64,000 nucleotides of DNA from CAVUMR01 sp963742715 (GTDB taxonomy: Bacteria; Actinomycetota; Actinomycetes; Mycobacteriales; Micromonosporaceae). Position 1 is the first letter of the stretch. Each line of letters opens with the position of its first letter. Shown here piece after piece: positions 35,836 to 45,248 of this stretch. The notes beneath the pieces were generated by a model, which saw nothing but the letters and a program-made list of their open reading frames with translations, was not told the origin of the DNA and made no database searches. The stretch covers positions 1,240,001 through 1,304,000 of the forward strand of contig CAVUMR010000002.1 in assembly GCA_963742715.1 (NCBI GenBank). The letters run 5' to 3'. The position numbers were made by a program, and so were the translations under genes.

Positions 35836-36377
35836 AGCCCTTCCGCCTGGGCCTCACCGAGCGCGGCCAGCCGGTCGCGCAACCGCGCCGCCTCGGTCGG
35901 CTCCAGTCCGGGGATCCGTGCGTCGGTAGCGGCCGCGGCGGTGTGCAACTGCACGGTCGCCAGGCCGAACAGCCGTTCCACCGGCCCGGCCGACACGTCC
36001 ACGAACTGCATCCGGCCGTACGGCACGATCGACAGCCGCCGTACCAGCAGCCCGTGCCGTACCAGCAGGTCATCGACGCGTTCCGCGTAGCCCCAGGACC
36101 GGACCGCGCGGACGATCAGCACGGCGCGTACCACCAGGAAAGCCACCGCGAGCAGCGCGTACAGCGCGGCCCAGGCGGTGCCGAAGCTCAGCCACACGCC
36201 GACGCCGAGCGCGGCCAACGGCACCACGCCGACGGCGAGCTGCAGTTCACGCTGCAGGACCAGCTTCGGTGACACCGGTCGCCAGGCCACCTCGCCCGGC
36301 CACGGCCCGAGCGGATCCGGCTGGACAGTGGAGGTGGCGGCGTTCGGCACCGGATCGGGCGGTATCGGCGTGCTCAT
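35832..36377 (-). CDS. Bacterial PH domain membrane protein (YdbS type)
   Basis: A 181-residue protein with a polar head, two membrane segments (about residues 46-90, LAVGVVPLAALGVGVWLSF and LYALLAVAFLVVRAVLIV) and one bPH_2 domain. The domain contains LLVRHGLLVRRLSIVPYGRMQFVDVSAGPVERLFGLA, the family hallmark. It is the first gene of a two-gene operon with the YdbT-like protein, and the pair probably forms one membrane complex. No enzymatic residues are seen. Confidence 0.87.
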   Translation of the reverse strand: MSTPIPPDPVPNAATSTVQPDPLGPWPGEVAWRPVSPKLVLQRELQLAVGVVPLAALGVGVWLSFGTAWAALYALLAVAFLVVRAVLIVRAVRSWGYAERVDDLLVRHGLLVRRLSIVPYGRMQFVDVSAGPVERLFGLATVQLHTAAAATDARIPGLEPTEAARLRDRLAALGEAQAEGL

Positions 36378-36396
36378 TCAGGCAAGCGTACGGGGA

Positions 36397-36657
36397 TCAG
36401 CTCGAGGGTTGTTCGTGCGGCGCGACCGGTTCGACCTCGCGCAGGAAACCGCGGGCGTCGAGGAAGCCGGACAGCGAGCCGCGGTGCTCGGTACAGGCGA
36501 GCCAGGTCTTGCGCCGCTCGGGCGGATGCAGCTTGGGATTGTTCCAGCGCAGCGCCCAGTCGGCCGGGGTACGGCAGCCCTTGGCCGAGCAGAGCAGCTC
36601 GGCGGGCGGCTCGGCGGGCGGCTCGGCGGGCGGCTCGGTGGGTTCGGGGGTACTCAC
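36397..36657 (-). CDS. Small Cys-containing actinobacterial protein
   Basis: An 86-residue protein. After a repetitive PPAEPPAEPPAE head, three cysteines and a His (C23, C29, C54, and H in CTEHRG) could bind zinc. The conserved part reads WALRWNNPKLHPPERRKTWLACTEHR. Proteins of this kind are common in actinobacteria and are sometimes labelled acetone-carboxylase-like, a name without functional support. It lies 19 bp downstream in the same orientation as nothing else, ahead of the YdbS gene, and may be its operon leader. Confidence 0.65.
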   Translation of the reverse strand: MSTPEPTEPPAEPPAEPPAELLCSAKGCRTPADWALRWNNPKLHPPERRKTWLACTEHRGSLSGFLDARGFLREVEPVAPHEQPSS

Positions 36658-36770
36658 CGGTCCAGCGTCACACGCGGGGCGATCAGCGGCACCGGCGACC
36701 GGCCACGCCGGCAGAATGCGGCTGCCAGCACGCCGGCGCCGCCGCGGTAACCCGCGCCAGAAACGAAAAG

Positions 36771-36848
36771 GTCGCCGCTGACCTGCGGCGACTTACGCTG
36801 GAACACAGAAGAGACGCTGGGCGGCCACGGGGGAAGCCGCCCAGCGTC
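36771..36848. other. Two strong stem-loops in the 408-bp gap before moxR
   Basis: The gap 36658-37065 holds no convincing gene. It contains GTCGCCGC/GCGGCGAC (36771-36792, 6-nt loop) and GACGCTGGGCGGC/GCCGCCCAGCGTC (36813-36848, 10-nt loop with five G, or five C on the minus strand). The pair could be a small structured RNA, an attenuator for either divergent gene, or a terminator of the minus-strand side. The two-hairpin form with a C-rich loop recalls the 6C RNA of actinobacteria, but only one loop is C-rich. Confidence 0.4.
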
Positions 36849-37065
36849 GGGGCAATCGTACCGGGCATCCCGCCTGGGGTGTCCACCCATCGTGATGGTC
36901 CGTTCGGGCCATTTACTGTGCTGAGAACCTGCTCGACGGGTGGCAGCCCGGACATAACCTTCTGTGCCGCCGTGCGGGCGAGGGGTGGCGGTGGTCAACT
37001 CGCGCGGCCGTGCCACTCTTGATGGAAGCTTCAACCAGCAGCTGTGACATGCCCGTGGAGGTCAG

Positions 37066-38139
37066 GTGAGCGAGCAGAGCACGCCCGCGCAGGACGCGAC
37101 GCTGCTGGAAAAGGCCCTGTTCGAGGTCAAACGCGTAATTGTCGGCCAGGACCGGATGATCGAGCGGATGTTCGTGGCGCTGCTCTCCCGCGGCCACTGC
37201 CTGATCGAGGGCGTACCGGGCGTGGCCAAGACCCTCGCCGTGGAGACCATCGCGCGGGTTGTCGGCGGCAGCTTCGCCCGGATCCAGTTCACCCCTGACC
37301 TGGTACCGGCCGACATCGTCGGCACCCGGATCTACCGGCAGGGCGCGGAGAAGTTCGATGTCGAGCTCGGGCCGGTGTTCGTCAACTTCCTGCTCGCGGA
37401 CGAGATCAACCGGGCGCCGGCCAAGGTCCAGTCCGCGCTGCTGGAGGTCATGGCCGAGCAGCACGTGTCGATCGGCGGCGAGACCCACGGCGTACCGCTG
37501 CCGTTCCTGGTCATGGCCACCCAGAACCCGATCGAGCAGGAGGGCGTGTACCCGTTGCCGGAGGCGCAGCGGGACCGGTTCCTGTTCAAGATCCACGTGG
37601 GGTACCCGACCGACGTGGAGGAGCGGGAGATCGTGTACCGGATGGGCGTCAGCGCGCCCACGCCGGAGCGCGTGTTCACCCCCGAGGACCTGCTCCGGCT
37701 GCAGGGCAAAGCGGACGAGGTGTTCGTCCACAACGCGCTGGTCGACTACGCGGTGCGACTGGTGCTCGCCACCCGTACCCCGGCCGAGTACGGCATGCCG
37801 GACGTGGCCGCGCTGATCCAGTACGGCGCGAGCCCGCGGGCCAGCCTCGGCATCATCCGGGCGGCCCGGGCCCTCGCGCTGATGCGCGGACGCGACTACG
37901 CGCTGCCCGGCGACGTACAGGACATCGCCCCGGACATCCTGCGGCACCGGCTGGTGCTGTCGTACGACGCGCTCGCCGACGGCATCCCGGCCGACGACGT
38001 GGTGTCCCGGGTGCTCGGCACCGTACCGGCGCCGAGCGTGGCGCCGCGGCAGAACGCCGACCCGCAGGCCCCGGCGGCCAGCTCAACTGGGCATCCCGGC
38101 TGGCCCGCCACCCAGGCGACGATGGGACGGCCCGGGTGA
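37066..38139 (+). CDS. moxR: MoxR-family AAA+ ATPase
   Basis: A 357-residue AAA+ protein. Walker A is EGVPGVAKTLAVE, Walker B is LLADEINRAP, sensor 1 is MATQNPIEQEG, and the C-terminal lid contains GASPRASLGIIRAARALAL. MoxR proteins work as chaperones that mature or activate partner complexes, usually with the DUF58 and VWA proteins coded next to them, as here. GTG 37066 follows GAGGTC. The stop overlaps the DUF58 start. The C-terminal 40 residues are a disordered Ala/Pro tail. Confidence 0.92.
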   Translation: MSEQSTPAQDATLLEKALFEVKRVIVGQDRMIERMFVALLSRGHCLIEGVPGVAKTLAVETIARVVGGSFARIQFTPDLVPADIVGTRIYRQGAEKFDVELGPVFVNFLLADEINRAPAKVQSALLEVMAEQHVSIGGETHGVPLPFLVMATQNPIEQEGVYPLPEAQRDRFLFKIHVGYPTDVEEREIVYRMGVSAPTPERVFTPEDLLRLQGKADEVFVHNALVDYAVRLVLATRTPAEYGMPDVAALIQYGASPRASLGIIRAARALALMRGRDYALPGDVQDIAPDILRHRLVLSYDALADGIPADDVVSRVLGTVPAPSVAPRQNADPQAPAASSTGHPGWPATQATMGRPG

Positions 38140-39212
38140 GCCGAGCCGCACTGGCCGCGATCGGCCGGCTGCGCCGCGGCAGCGCGCGGGCGGGCGGTAC
38201 CGCCGGGCCGGCGCACGATCCTGGCGCGGCCGATCCCCGCTCCGCCGATCCCGGCACCACGGCGACCCACCCGGCCGGGAAGCGCCGGCGGGACGCGCTC
38301 GGCGGACCGCCACCCCGGCTGGACACCGCGCACGCGGACGTAACCCTGTCCAAACTGCAACTGCTGGTGACCCGCCGGCTCGACGGGCTGCTGCAGGGCG
38401 ACTACCTGGGCCTGCTGCCCGGCCCGGGCACCGAGCCGGGGGAGTCCCGGGAGTACCGCCCGGGGGACGACGTACGACGGATGGACTGGCCGGTCACCGC
38501 CCGTACCACCGTCGCGCACGTCCGGCAGACCATCGTCGATCGCGAGCTGGAGACCTGGCTCGCGATGGACCTGTCGTCGAGCCTCGAGTTCGGCACCGCG
38601 TCCTGCCTCAAACGGGACCTGGCCATCGCGGCCGCGGCCGCGATCACCCACCTGACCGTGCGGGGCGGCAACCGGATCGGCGCGGTGATCGGTACCGGCG
38701 CCGGAAACCGGTGGCTGCCGGCCCGACCCGGGCGGCGGGACGCGCAGGGCCTGCTCCGGCAGATCGCGGAGACTCCGCAGCCGGGCGGCAGTACCGACCT
38801 GGCCGCGCTGATCGACGCGTTGAACCGGCCGCCCCGCCGGCGCGGCATGGCGGTGGTGATCTCGGACTTTCTCGCCGCGCCCGGTTGGGAGCGCCCCCTG
38901 CGCCTGCTCGCGGTACGCCACGACGTACTGGCGATCGAGATCGTCGACCCGCGCGAGCTGGAACTGCCTGCGGTCGGCACGCTCGAGGTGGTCGACGCCG
39001 AGACCGGGGTGCTGCACGAGATACCGACCAGCGCGGACGTGCGCTCGGCGTACCAGGCGGCAGCCGCCGAGCAGCGCGCCGACATCGCCCGCTCGTTGCG
39101 CCGGGCCGGCGCCGCGCACCTGCGCCTTCGTACCGACTCAGACTGGCTACTCGACATCGTGCGTTTCGTCGCCGCGCAGCGGCACGCTCGTACCAGGGGG
39201 ACCACCCGATGA
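38136..39212 (+). CDS. DUF58 domain protein
   Basis: A 358-residue protein with a variable Ala/Gly-rich head of about 65 residues and then the DUF58 signature EYRPGDDVRRMDWPVTARTT and LETWLAMDLSSSLEFG, the latter a MIDAS-like DxSxS motif of an embedded von Willebrand A fold. It works with the MoxR ATPase and the VWA membrane protein. Starts and stops overlap both neighbours (GTGA and ATGA), so the three should be made in fixed ratio. Cellular role in actinobacteria is unclear. Confidence 0.9.
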   Translation: MSRAALAAIGRLRRGSARAGGTAGPAHDPGAADPRSADPGTTATHPAGKRRRDALGGPPPRLDTAHADVTLSKLQLLVTRRLDGLLQGDYLGLLPGPGTEPGESREYRPGDDVRRMDWPVTARTTVAHVRQTIVDRELETWLAMDLSSSLEFGTASCLKRDLAIAAAAAITHLTVRGGNRIGAVIGTGAGNRWLPARPGRRDAQGLLRQIAETPQPGGSTDLAALIDALNRPPRRRGMAVVISDFLAAPGWERPLRLLAVRHDVLAIEIVDPRELELPAVGTLEVVDAETGVLHEIPTSADVRSAYQAAAAEQRADIARSLRRAGAAHLRLRTDSDWLLDIVRFVAAQRHARTRGTTR

Positions 39213-40159
39213 TCAGGTTCCTGGAGCCGTGGTGGCTGCTCGCCATCGTGCCGGTTCTGTTGCTTGCCGCGGTGTACGGCTGGATGCAGTGGCACCGCCG
39301 GTCGTACGCGATCCGGTTCACCAACGTCGACCTGTTGCGCCGGATCGCGCCGAAGGGGCTCGGCTGGCGCCGGCACTTCTCGGCCGTCGCGTTCCTGTTG
39401 TGCCTGCTGATCCTGGCCACCGGGATGGCGCGGCCGTCGACCGACACGAAGGAGCCGATGGAGCGGGCCACCGTCATCCTGGCGATGGACGTGTCGCTGT
39501 CGATGCAGTCGACCGACGTGGCGCCGAACCGGATCACCGCGGCCAAGGAGGCGGCCAAGCAGTTCGTCCGGACGCTTCCGAAGTCGTTCAACATCGGCCT
39601 GGTGTCGTTCGCCAAGTCGGCGAACGTGGTGGTGTCGCCGGTCAAGGACAAGGGCCAGATCCAGCAGGCGATCGACGGGTTGCAGCTGGCCGAGGCGACC
39701 GCCACCGGTGAGGCGGTCTTCACCTCGCTGCAGGCCGTCGCGACCGTACCGGCGGACGGGGCATCGGGCCCGCCACCAGCGCGGATCGTGCTGATGTCGG
39801 ACGGCTACCGCACCTTCGGCCGGTCGATCGAGGAGGCCGGCAAGGCGTCCGCGGAGGCGAAGGTGCCGGTGTCCACCATCGCGTTCGGCACCGACTCGGG
39901 CACGGTCGAGATCAACGGCCAGGTCACCCGGGTACCGGTGGACAAAGCGTCCCTGCAGAAGCTCGCCGACACCACCAAGGGCCACTACTACGAGGCGGCC
40001 AGCGCGAGCGAGCTCAAGCAGGTGTACAAGGACATGGGCAGCTCCATCGGGTTCCGTACCAAGGCGCGCGAGATCGGCCAGTGGTTCATCGGGGTGGCGC
40101 TGCTGTTCGCGTTCGGCGCGGCCGGGATGAGCCTGCTCTGGACCTCGCGGCTGCCCTGA
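39209..40159 (+). CDS. VWA-domain membrane protein (BatA-like)
   Basis: A 316-residue protein. Two N-terminal membrane helices (about 7-25 and 55-75) precede a von Willebrand A domain with the MIDAS motif AMDVSLSMQS and the later VLMSDGYRTFG, and one helix closes the C-terminus (IGVALLFAFGAAGMSLLW). The domain should face the outside, binding a partner through a divalent metal. This is the usual third member of the MoxR-DUF58 unit. In mycobacteria the same trio precedes fabG-inhA, as it does here. Confidence 0.9.
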   Translation: MIRFLEPWWLLAIVPVLLLAAVYGWMQWHRRSYAIRFTNVDLLRRIAPKGLGWRRHFSAVAFLLCLLILATGMARPSTDTKEPMERATVILAMDVSLSMQSTDVAPNRITAAKEAAKQFVRTLPKSFNIGLVSFAKSANVVVSPVKDKGQIQQAIDGLQLAEATATGEAVFTSLQAVATVPADGASGPPPARIVLMSDGYRTFGRSIEEAGKASAEAKVPVSTIAFGTDSGTVEINGQVTRVPVDKASLQKLADTTKGHYYEAASASELKQVYKDMGSSIGFRTKAREIGQWFIGVALLFAFGAAGMSLLWTSRLP

Positions 40160-40334
40160 TCGGCACGGTCGGCCGCCGGCTCCGGCCGGCACGGTCGGGT
40201 GCGCGGATCTCGACCGCGGGCACCCGGGTTGCCGAGTGGTCCGCCGTACCGCCTAATCTGCGAGATCGGCAGCAAGCGGCCGCTGGCTGTCAGCGGCGGC
40301 CGACTGCGGGCGGCCTTGCGAAGGGAGTCACCTC

Positions 40335-41039
40335 GTGCCCCGAACCGTGCTGGTGACCGGCGGTAACCGCGGCATCGGTCTGTCGATCGCGCAGGCGTTC
40401 GCCAAGCAGGGCGATCGGGTCGCGGTCACCCACCGCGGCAGCGGGGCGCCGGAGGGCCTGTACGGCGTGCAGTGCGACATCACCGATGCCGGCCAGATCG
40501 ACGAGGCGTTCAAGGCGATCGAGTCGGACGTGGGTCCGGTCGAGGTACTGGTCGCCAACGCCGGGATGACCGACGACGCGCTGCTGCTGCGGATGTCCGA
40601 GGACCAGTTCACCCGGGTGGTCGACACGAACCTGACCGGTGCGTACCGGTGTGCCAAGCGGGCCGCGACGAAGATGTTGCGGGCCCGGTGGGGCCGGATG
40701 ATCTTCGTGTCGTCGGTGGTGGGCCTGGCCGGCAGCCCGGGGCAGGTCAACTACGCGGCGAGCAAGGCCGGGCTGGTGGGCATCGCCCGGTCGATCGCGA
40801 AGGAGCTCGGCTCCCGCAACATCACCGCGAACGTGGTGACACCCGGCTTCATCGAGACCGACATGACCGCCGCGCTGTCAGAGCAGCGCCGCGAGGAGAT
40901 CCTGAAGGAGATCCCGCTGGGCCGGTTCGCCAGCGCGGACGAGGTGGCCGGCGCGGTGAGCTGGCTGGCCAGCGACGCGGCCGGCTACGTCACCGGGGCG
41001 ATCATTCCGGTCGCCGGTGGCCTCGGGATGGGACACTGA
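40335..41039 (+). CDS. fabG: 3-oxoacyl-[ACP] reductase
   Basis: A 234-residue short-chain dehydrogenase. GTG 40335 is followed by VLVTGGNRGIGLSIA, the NADPH loop; catalytic residues are S in VSSVVGLAG, and Y and K in YAASKAGL. The ending PVAGGLGMGH is characteristic of actinobacterial FabG1/MabA. It reduces 3-ketoacyl-ACP in fatty acid synthase II. Downstream lie the enoyl reductase and ferrochelatase genes in the order known from mycobacteria, supporting the FASII role. Confidence 0.93.
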   Translation: MPRTVLVTGGNRGIGLSIAQAFAKQGDRVAVTHRGSGAPEGLYGVQCDITDAGQIDEAFKAIESDVGPVEVLVANAGMTDDALLLRMSEDQFTRVVDTNLTGAYRCAKRAATKMLRARWGRMIFVSSVVGLAGSPGQVNYAASKAGLVGIARSIAKELGSRNITANVVTPGFIETDMTAALSEQRREEILKEIPLGRFASADEVAGAVSWLASDAAGYVTGAIIPVAGGLGMGH

Positions 41040-41074
41040 CCGCCGGCTCTGCTGCGGCATTGGGAGGACGACAG

Positions 41075-41860
41075 GTGACCGGTTTGCTGGCGGGGAAACG
41101 GCTGCTCATCACGGGGGTCATCACCGACGCCTCGATCGCGTACTCGGCGGCCAAGCTCGCCCAGGAGCAGGGCGCGACCGTGGTGCTGACCGGCTTCGGC
41201 CGGATGTCGCTGGTCGAGCGGATAGCCAAGCGGCTGCCCGAACCGGCGCCGGTGGTCGAGCTGGACGTGACCAACGCCGAGCACCTGGAGAGCCTGGCCG
41301 GGCGGGTGTCCGAGCACGTCGACGGGCTCGACGGGGTGTTGCACTCGATCGCGTTCGCGCCGCCGACCTGCCTGGGCGGCAACTTCCTGACCGCGCCGTG
41401 GGACGACGTGGCGACCGCGCTGCACATCTCGACGTACTCGCTGAAGTCCCTCGCGGTCGCCTGCCTGCCGCTGATGGGGCCGGGCAGCGGGATCGTCGGC
41501 ATGGACTTCGACGCCAGCAAGGCGTGGCCGGTGTACGACTGGATGGGCGTGGCCAAGGCCGGGCTCGAGTCGACCGCCCGCTACCTGGCCCGTGACCTGG
41601 GGCCGAAGGGCATCCGGGTGAACCTGGTGGCGGCCGGCCCGCTGCGCACCATGGCGGCCAAGAGCATCCCCGGCTTCAAGCAGTTCGAGGACGTGTGGAC
41701 CGAGTCCGCGCCGCTCGGCTGGGATCTCGGCGACCAGACCCCGGCCGCCCGCGCCGCACTGGTGCTGCTGTCGGACTGGTTCCCGGCCACCACCGGAGAG
41801 ATCGTGCACGTCGACGGCGGCTTCCACGCCGTGGGAGGTCTGACCCCGGATCGTGCCTGA
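41075..41860 (+). CDS. inhA: Enoyl-[ACP] reductase (NADH), InhA type
   Basis: GTG 41075 gives 261 residues. The InhA-specific cofactor loop is GKRLLITGVITDASIAYSAA, and the catalytic Tyr and Lys are in PVYDWMGVAKAG (Y-x6-K). The substrate loop and helix AGPLRTMAAKSIPGFKQFEDVWTESAPLGWD match mycobacterial InhA closely. It performs the last reduction of FASII chain elongation. The gene follows fabG by 35 bp, with GGGAGG before the start, and overlaps hemH. Confidence 0.93.
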   Translation: MTGLLAGKRLLITGVITDASIAYSAAKLAQEQGATVVLTGFGRMSLVERIAKRLPEPAPVVELDVTNAEHLESLAGRVSEHVDGLDGVLHSIAFAPPTCLGGNFLTAPWDDVATALHISTYSLKSLAVACLPLMGPGSGIVGMDFDASKAWPVYDWMGVAKAGLESTARYLARDLGPKGIRVNLVAAGPLRTMAAKSIPGFKQFEDVWTESAPLGWDLGDQTPAARAALVLLSDWFPATTGEIVHVDGGFHAVGGLTPDRA

Positions 41861-42887
41861 GCCTGGCTACGACGCTTTTCTCCTCGTCTCGTTCGGTGGC
41901 CCGGAGGGACCGGACGACGTCCTGCCGTTCCTGGAGAACGTGACGCGGGGACGCGGCGTGCCGCCGGAGCGGCTGGCCGAGGTCGCCGAGCACTACCAGC
42001 ACTTCGGCGGGGTGTCGCCGATCAACTCGCACTGCCGCGCGCTGCTGGCCGCGCTCGGCCCGGCGTTCTCCGCCCGGGGCATCGAGCTGCCGGTGTACTG
42101 GGGCAACCGGAACTGGCATCCGTTCCTCGCCGACACCGTGCGGGAGATGCGCGACGCCGGGGTACGGCGGGCGCTCGCGTTCGTGACCAGCGCTTTCGGC
42201 GGGTACTCGGCGTGCCGGCAGTACCTGGAGAATCTCGACGCGGCGCGGGCGCAGGTGGGGCCGGACGCGCCGGTGATCGACAAGTTGCGACATTTTCACG
42301 ACCATCCGGGGTACGTCGGGCCGCACGCCGACGCGGTGCGGGCCGCCCTCGCCTCACTGCCGCCGGGCGGCGTCACGCGGCTGGTGTTCACCGCGCACTC
42401 GATCCCGATCTCGATGGACGCGACGAGTGGACCCACCGGGTTTCGCTACCGGGCCCAACTGTCCGAGACTGCGCGGCTGGTCGCGACGGCGGCGGGTTTC
42501 GAGGGCGGGTACGACCTGGTGTGGCAGAGCCGCTCCGGCCCACCCCAGGTGCCGTGGCTGGAGCCGGACGTCAACGACCACCTCGCGGTACTGGCCGATC
42601 GTGGCGTGACCGGTGTCGTGGTGAGCCCGATCGGGTTCGTCAGCGACCATCTCGAAGTGCTCTGGGATCTCGACAACGAGGCGGCGGCGACCGCTCAGCG
42701 GCTGGGCCTGGCGTACGCGCGGGCCGGGACGCCGGGTACCGATCCGCGGTTCGTCGACATGATCGCGTCGCTGGTCGCGGAGCGGTTGACCTCGTCGGTT
42801 CCGGAGAAGCTCGGGTCGGTACCGGTCTGGGACGCCTGCCCGGGCGACTGCTGCCCGGCGCCTCGCCGGCCGTCGGTGTCCCGGTAG
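41853..42887 (+). CDS. hemH: Coproporphyrin III ferrochelatase
   Basis: A 344-residue ferrochelatase. The opening YDAFLLVSFGGPEGPDDVLPFLENVTRG and the metal-site His in FTAHSIP are conserved. Cysteines in YSACRQY and in DACPGDCC sit where the [2Fe-2S] ligands of actinobacterial ferrochelatases do. The enzyme inserts iron into coproporphyrin III in the coproporphyrin-dependent heme route (CpfC). The GTG start at 41853 overlaps inhA by 8 bp, matching mycobacterial inhA-hemZ order. It is the last gene before the accessory insert. Confidence 0.92.
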   Translation: MPEPGYDAFLLVSFGGPEGPDDVLPFLENVTRGRGVPPERLAEVAEHYQHFGGVSPINSHCRALLAALGPAFSARGIELPVYWGNRNWHPFLADTVREMRDAGVRRALAFVTSAFGGYSACRQYLENLDAARAQVGPDAPVIDKLRHFHDHPGYVGPHADAVRAALASLPPGGVTRLVFTAHSIPISMDATSGPTGFRYRAQLSETARLVATAAGFEGGYDLVWQSRSGPPQVPWLEPDVNDHLAVLADRGVTGVVVSPIGFVSDHLEVLWDLDNEAAATAQRLGLAYARAGTPGTDPRFVDMIASLVAERLTSSVPEKLGSVPVWDACPGDCCPAPRRPSVSR

Positions 42888-43126
42888 CCGCCGCGGTCCG
42901 TCGGCCGCTACTCGGTGACGCTTGCGCGGCGCACGCCGCCGCTTCGCGGTCGGCCGTCCGGTGCCTGCCGAGTCGTCGCCGGCCTCCCGGAAGAGCGGTG
43001 TCCGGTTGTGACCGGGGTGACACTTCGCGACCGGTTTCGGGCGGCTGACTCAAGACTGTCCTAAGCCAACCTGAAGATCACTTAAGGTACGGCTTCGCGG
43101 GGTCGGATCGCTGGTATCAACTAAGC

Positions 43127-44230
43127 GTGAGGCATGACGATTCGCGGTCCGGCCGGCCGTCCACTGTGCACCCCACGGCGCTGGACCCCGCGGCGTTGGA
43201 CGACGTGGCCTGGTTCGAGTTCCTCGGTACCCCTGGTGACGACGGTGCTCCTCGCGCCGCGGCCTCCGGCGCGCGCGCCGGACGGGCCGTCGCACCGACG
43301 CCGACCATGCTCCGGCCGCCGAGGTACCGGCAACGCCAGGACCGGCCCAAAGTCGTCGACGCCAGCTTCACCGCCGGTCCGGCACCGGCACCGCGGGCAC
43401 CGTCCGCCGGGCGCTCCGCACCTCCCCGTGGTGCCGCACCGCCGCGCGGCTCCGCGCCGGCTTTTACGCCGCGGGGTTCGGCGCCGTCCCGGGCCTCGAC
43501 CTGGCCCGGCCACGATCCAGACCTCGACGCGGTACGCCGCGGCGGTCGCGGCGTGCGGGTGTTCGTCGGGCTGCTGTTCTGGACCGCGCTGGTCGGCCTG
43601 ATCGCGCTGCTGTGGCACGAGCCGCTCGGGTCGATCCGTACCACCAGCGAGCTGCTCGGGGCCGGGAGCCGGATCGCCGGCATCACCGGCGGTTTCGTCC
43701 TGCTCGCGCAGGTGCCGCTGATGAGCCGGCTGCGCTGGTTCGAACGGCGGCTCGGGGCGTACACCGTGCTCCGCTGGCACCGTGGGCTCGGCGGCTTCGT
43801 GCTGGTCGCGGTACTGGCCCATGCCGCGCTCGCGATCGCCAGCCGCTCGATGGTGCATCACATCGCGCCGGACGTGGAGGGCTGGCACCTCCTGTACGAC
43901 TACCCGGACATGTTCGGGGCCCTGGTGGCGACCGTGATCCTGGTGGTCGTCGGGCTGCTGGCGGTACGGATGATCCGGCTGCTGCTGCCGCCGCGCGCCT
44001 GGTACGTGCTGCACCTCGCCACGTACCTGGTGCTGCTGCTGAGCTACGCGCACGTGGTCGCGGGCAGTCGCGAGCAGCCCGGGCTGTTCGACAAGTGGAT
44101 CTGGCTCGGCCTGTACGTCGTGGTGTTCGGCTGCCTCGTCTGGGGCCGGCTGATCCGGCCGGTGGTCGACGGGCTGCGCCGACGGCACCGGGAGCGGGAC
44201 GAGGTCCTGCACGACCCGTACCGGTACTGA
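43127..44230 (+). CDS. Ferric-reductase-like transmembrane protein
   Basis: A 367-residue protein with about 135 residues of low-complexity Pro/Ala/Arg head and then about six membrane helices. His residues in LRWHRGLGGFVLVAVLAHAAL and WYVLHLATYLVLLLSYAHVV are placed as the two heme-b ligand pairs of the ferric reductase (FRD) domain. The FAD/NADPH domain of complete reductases is missing, so electrons would come from a separate partner. GTG 43127 is preceded by TCAACTAAGC, a possible -10 region. Substrate may be ferric iron, oxygen or a membrane partner. Confidence 0.82.
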   Translation: MRHDDSRSGRPSTVHPTALDPAALDDVAWFEFLGTPGDDGAPRAAASGARAGRAVAPTPTMLRPPRYRQRQDRPKVVDASFTAGPAPAPRAPSAGRSAPPRGAAPPRGSAPAFTPRGSAPSRASTWPGHDPDLDAVRRGGRGVRVFVGLLFWTALVGLIALLWHEPLGSIRTTSELLGAGSRIAGITGGFVLLAQVPLMSRLRWFERRLGAYTVLRWHRGLGGFVLVAVLAHAALAIASRSMVHHIAPDVEGWHLLYDYPDMFGALVATVILVVVGLLAVRMIRLLLPPRAWYVLHLATYLVLLLSYAHVVAGSREQPGLFDKWIWLGLYVVVFGCLVWGRLIRPVVDGLRRRHRERDEVLHDPYRY

Positions 44231-44372
44231 GCTGCGCGCCGACCGACCGGGGTCGCGGGCCGACGGGCCGGGAGTGTCCCCGTGGCCGGGTCGGCGCGGA
44301 ACCTGACCTTGAATTTGTCGCGATGCTGTCTATCGGCCGTCGATCACTGATTGTGGCCGTAACACTTCGAAT

Positions 44373-45056
44373 ATGACATCAGCCCAGCCGTGCCGGATAC
44401 CGGGGCGACTTGACGAGCTTGTTGATGGCTGGCGGGCCAACGGGCGACCTCCGCAGTCCGGAATCCGGTGGAACGAAGTGACCTGGTACCGGACGCTGCG
44501 GTATCACCGCCACCTGCTCAAGTGCCTGCCCGCGGAAATTCACCGGCACACGGTCACCGAGATAGCACAAAACGCCGCGTTGGATGAGGAGTCGGCCACG
44601 CGCGCTTTTGTCGCATCGATGGTGTGGGGCTACGGAATGCGCGGATACGGCGCTTTCCGTACCAACCGGATCCTGGAAACGAACGAGAAAGTCGGCGGCA
44701 CCCTCCGGCAGGCCGCGATCCTGGCCCGGCGCGATGGGGGACCGGAGGCGTTCGGCTGGCTCGCGGAGAACCGGCTCGACTGGCTCGGTGTCGCGTCCGC
44801 GACGAAGTATCTGTACTTCTGCGGCGTCGAGGCGCAGCCGGCGCGGGCGCTGGTGCTGGACTCGCGCGTGCGGAACTGGCTGCACAGGTACTCTGACCTG
44901 CGGGTACGGCTCGACTGGGAGGTGTCGGGCTACCGCCGGTACGTCGAGACCGTCAGCGACTGGGCACTGTCGCTGGGAGTCGAACCCGCGGACGTGGAGT
45001 ACCTGATGTTCGCCGACGCTCCCCGCCGTGGCTCGCGGCCCCTACGCGCGCGATAA
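44373..45056 (+). CDS. OGG-fold 8-oxoguanine glycosylase-like protein
   Basis: A 227-residue all-helical protein. The stretch ATKYLYFCGVEAQPARALVLDSRVRNWLHRY corresponds to the helix-hairpin-helix and Asp region of OGG/AGOG-type DNA glycosylases. The N-terminal half (WYRTLRYHRHLLKCLP, MVWGYGMRGYGAFRTNRIL) has the character of the 8-oxoguanine DNA glycosylase OGG-fold family found in actinobacteria. The D in VLDSRV would be catalytic; the Lys nucleophile is not certain. It stands before DUF6361 in a block of DNA-related genes, so defence or repair of modified DNA are both possible. Confidence 0.65.
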   Translation: MTSAQPCRIPGRLDELVDGWRANGRPPQSGIRWNEVTWYRTLRYHRHLLKCLPAEIHRHTVTEIAQNAALDEESATRAFVASMVWGYGMRGYGAFRTNRILETNEKVGGTLRQAAILARRDGGPEAFGWLAENRLDWLGVASATKYLYFCGVEAQPARALVLDSRVRNWLHRYSDLRVRLDWEVSGYRRYVETVSDWALSLGVEPADVEYLMFADAPRRGSRPLRAR

Positions 45057-45248
45057 CTGCTTGCTCCGGTCCGTACCACCCAGTTGTCGGCTTTCTGAAT
45101 TTCTGCTTGTCCCTTGAATGACTTTTCCCAATAGCCGTGAAGATCGCTTCTAGGCTTGGCCTGCGGCCATCGAGTTGATCATTCACGCTGGTACAAGATG
45201 ATCAGCTGGCGCCGCGCGGACAGGTGAATCTTCGTGCGGGGGGCGTAA

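Noticed and set aside
36654..37034. 126-codon frame in the moxR upstream gap
   Set aside because: It reads through the two hairpins, lacks a ribosome site and resembles no protein.
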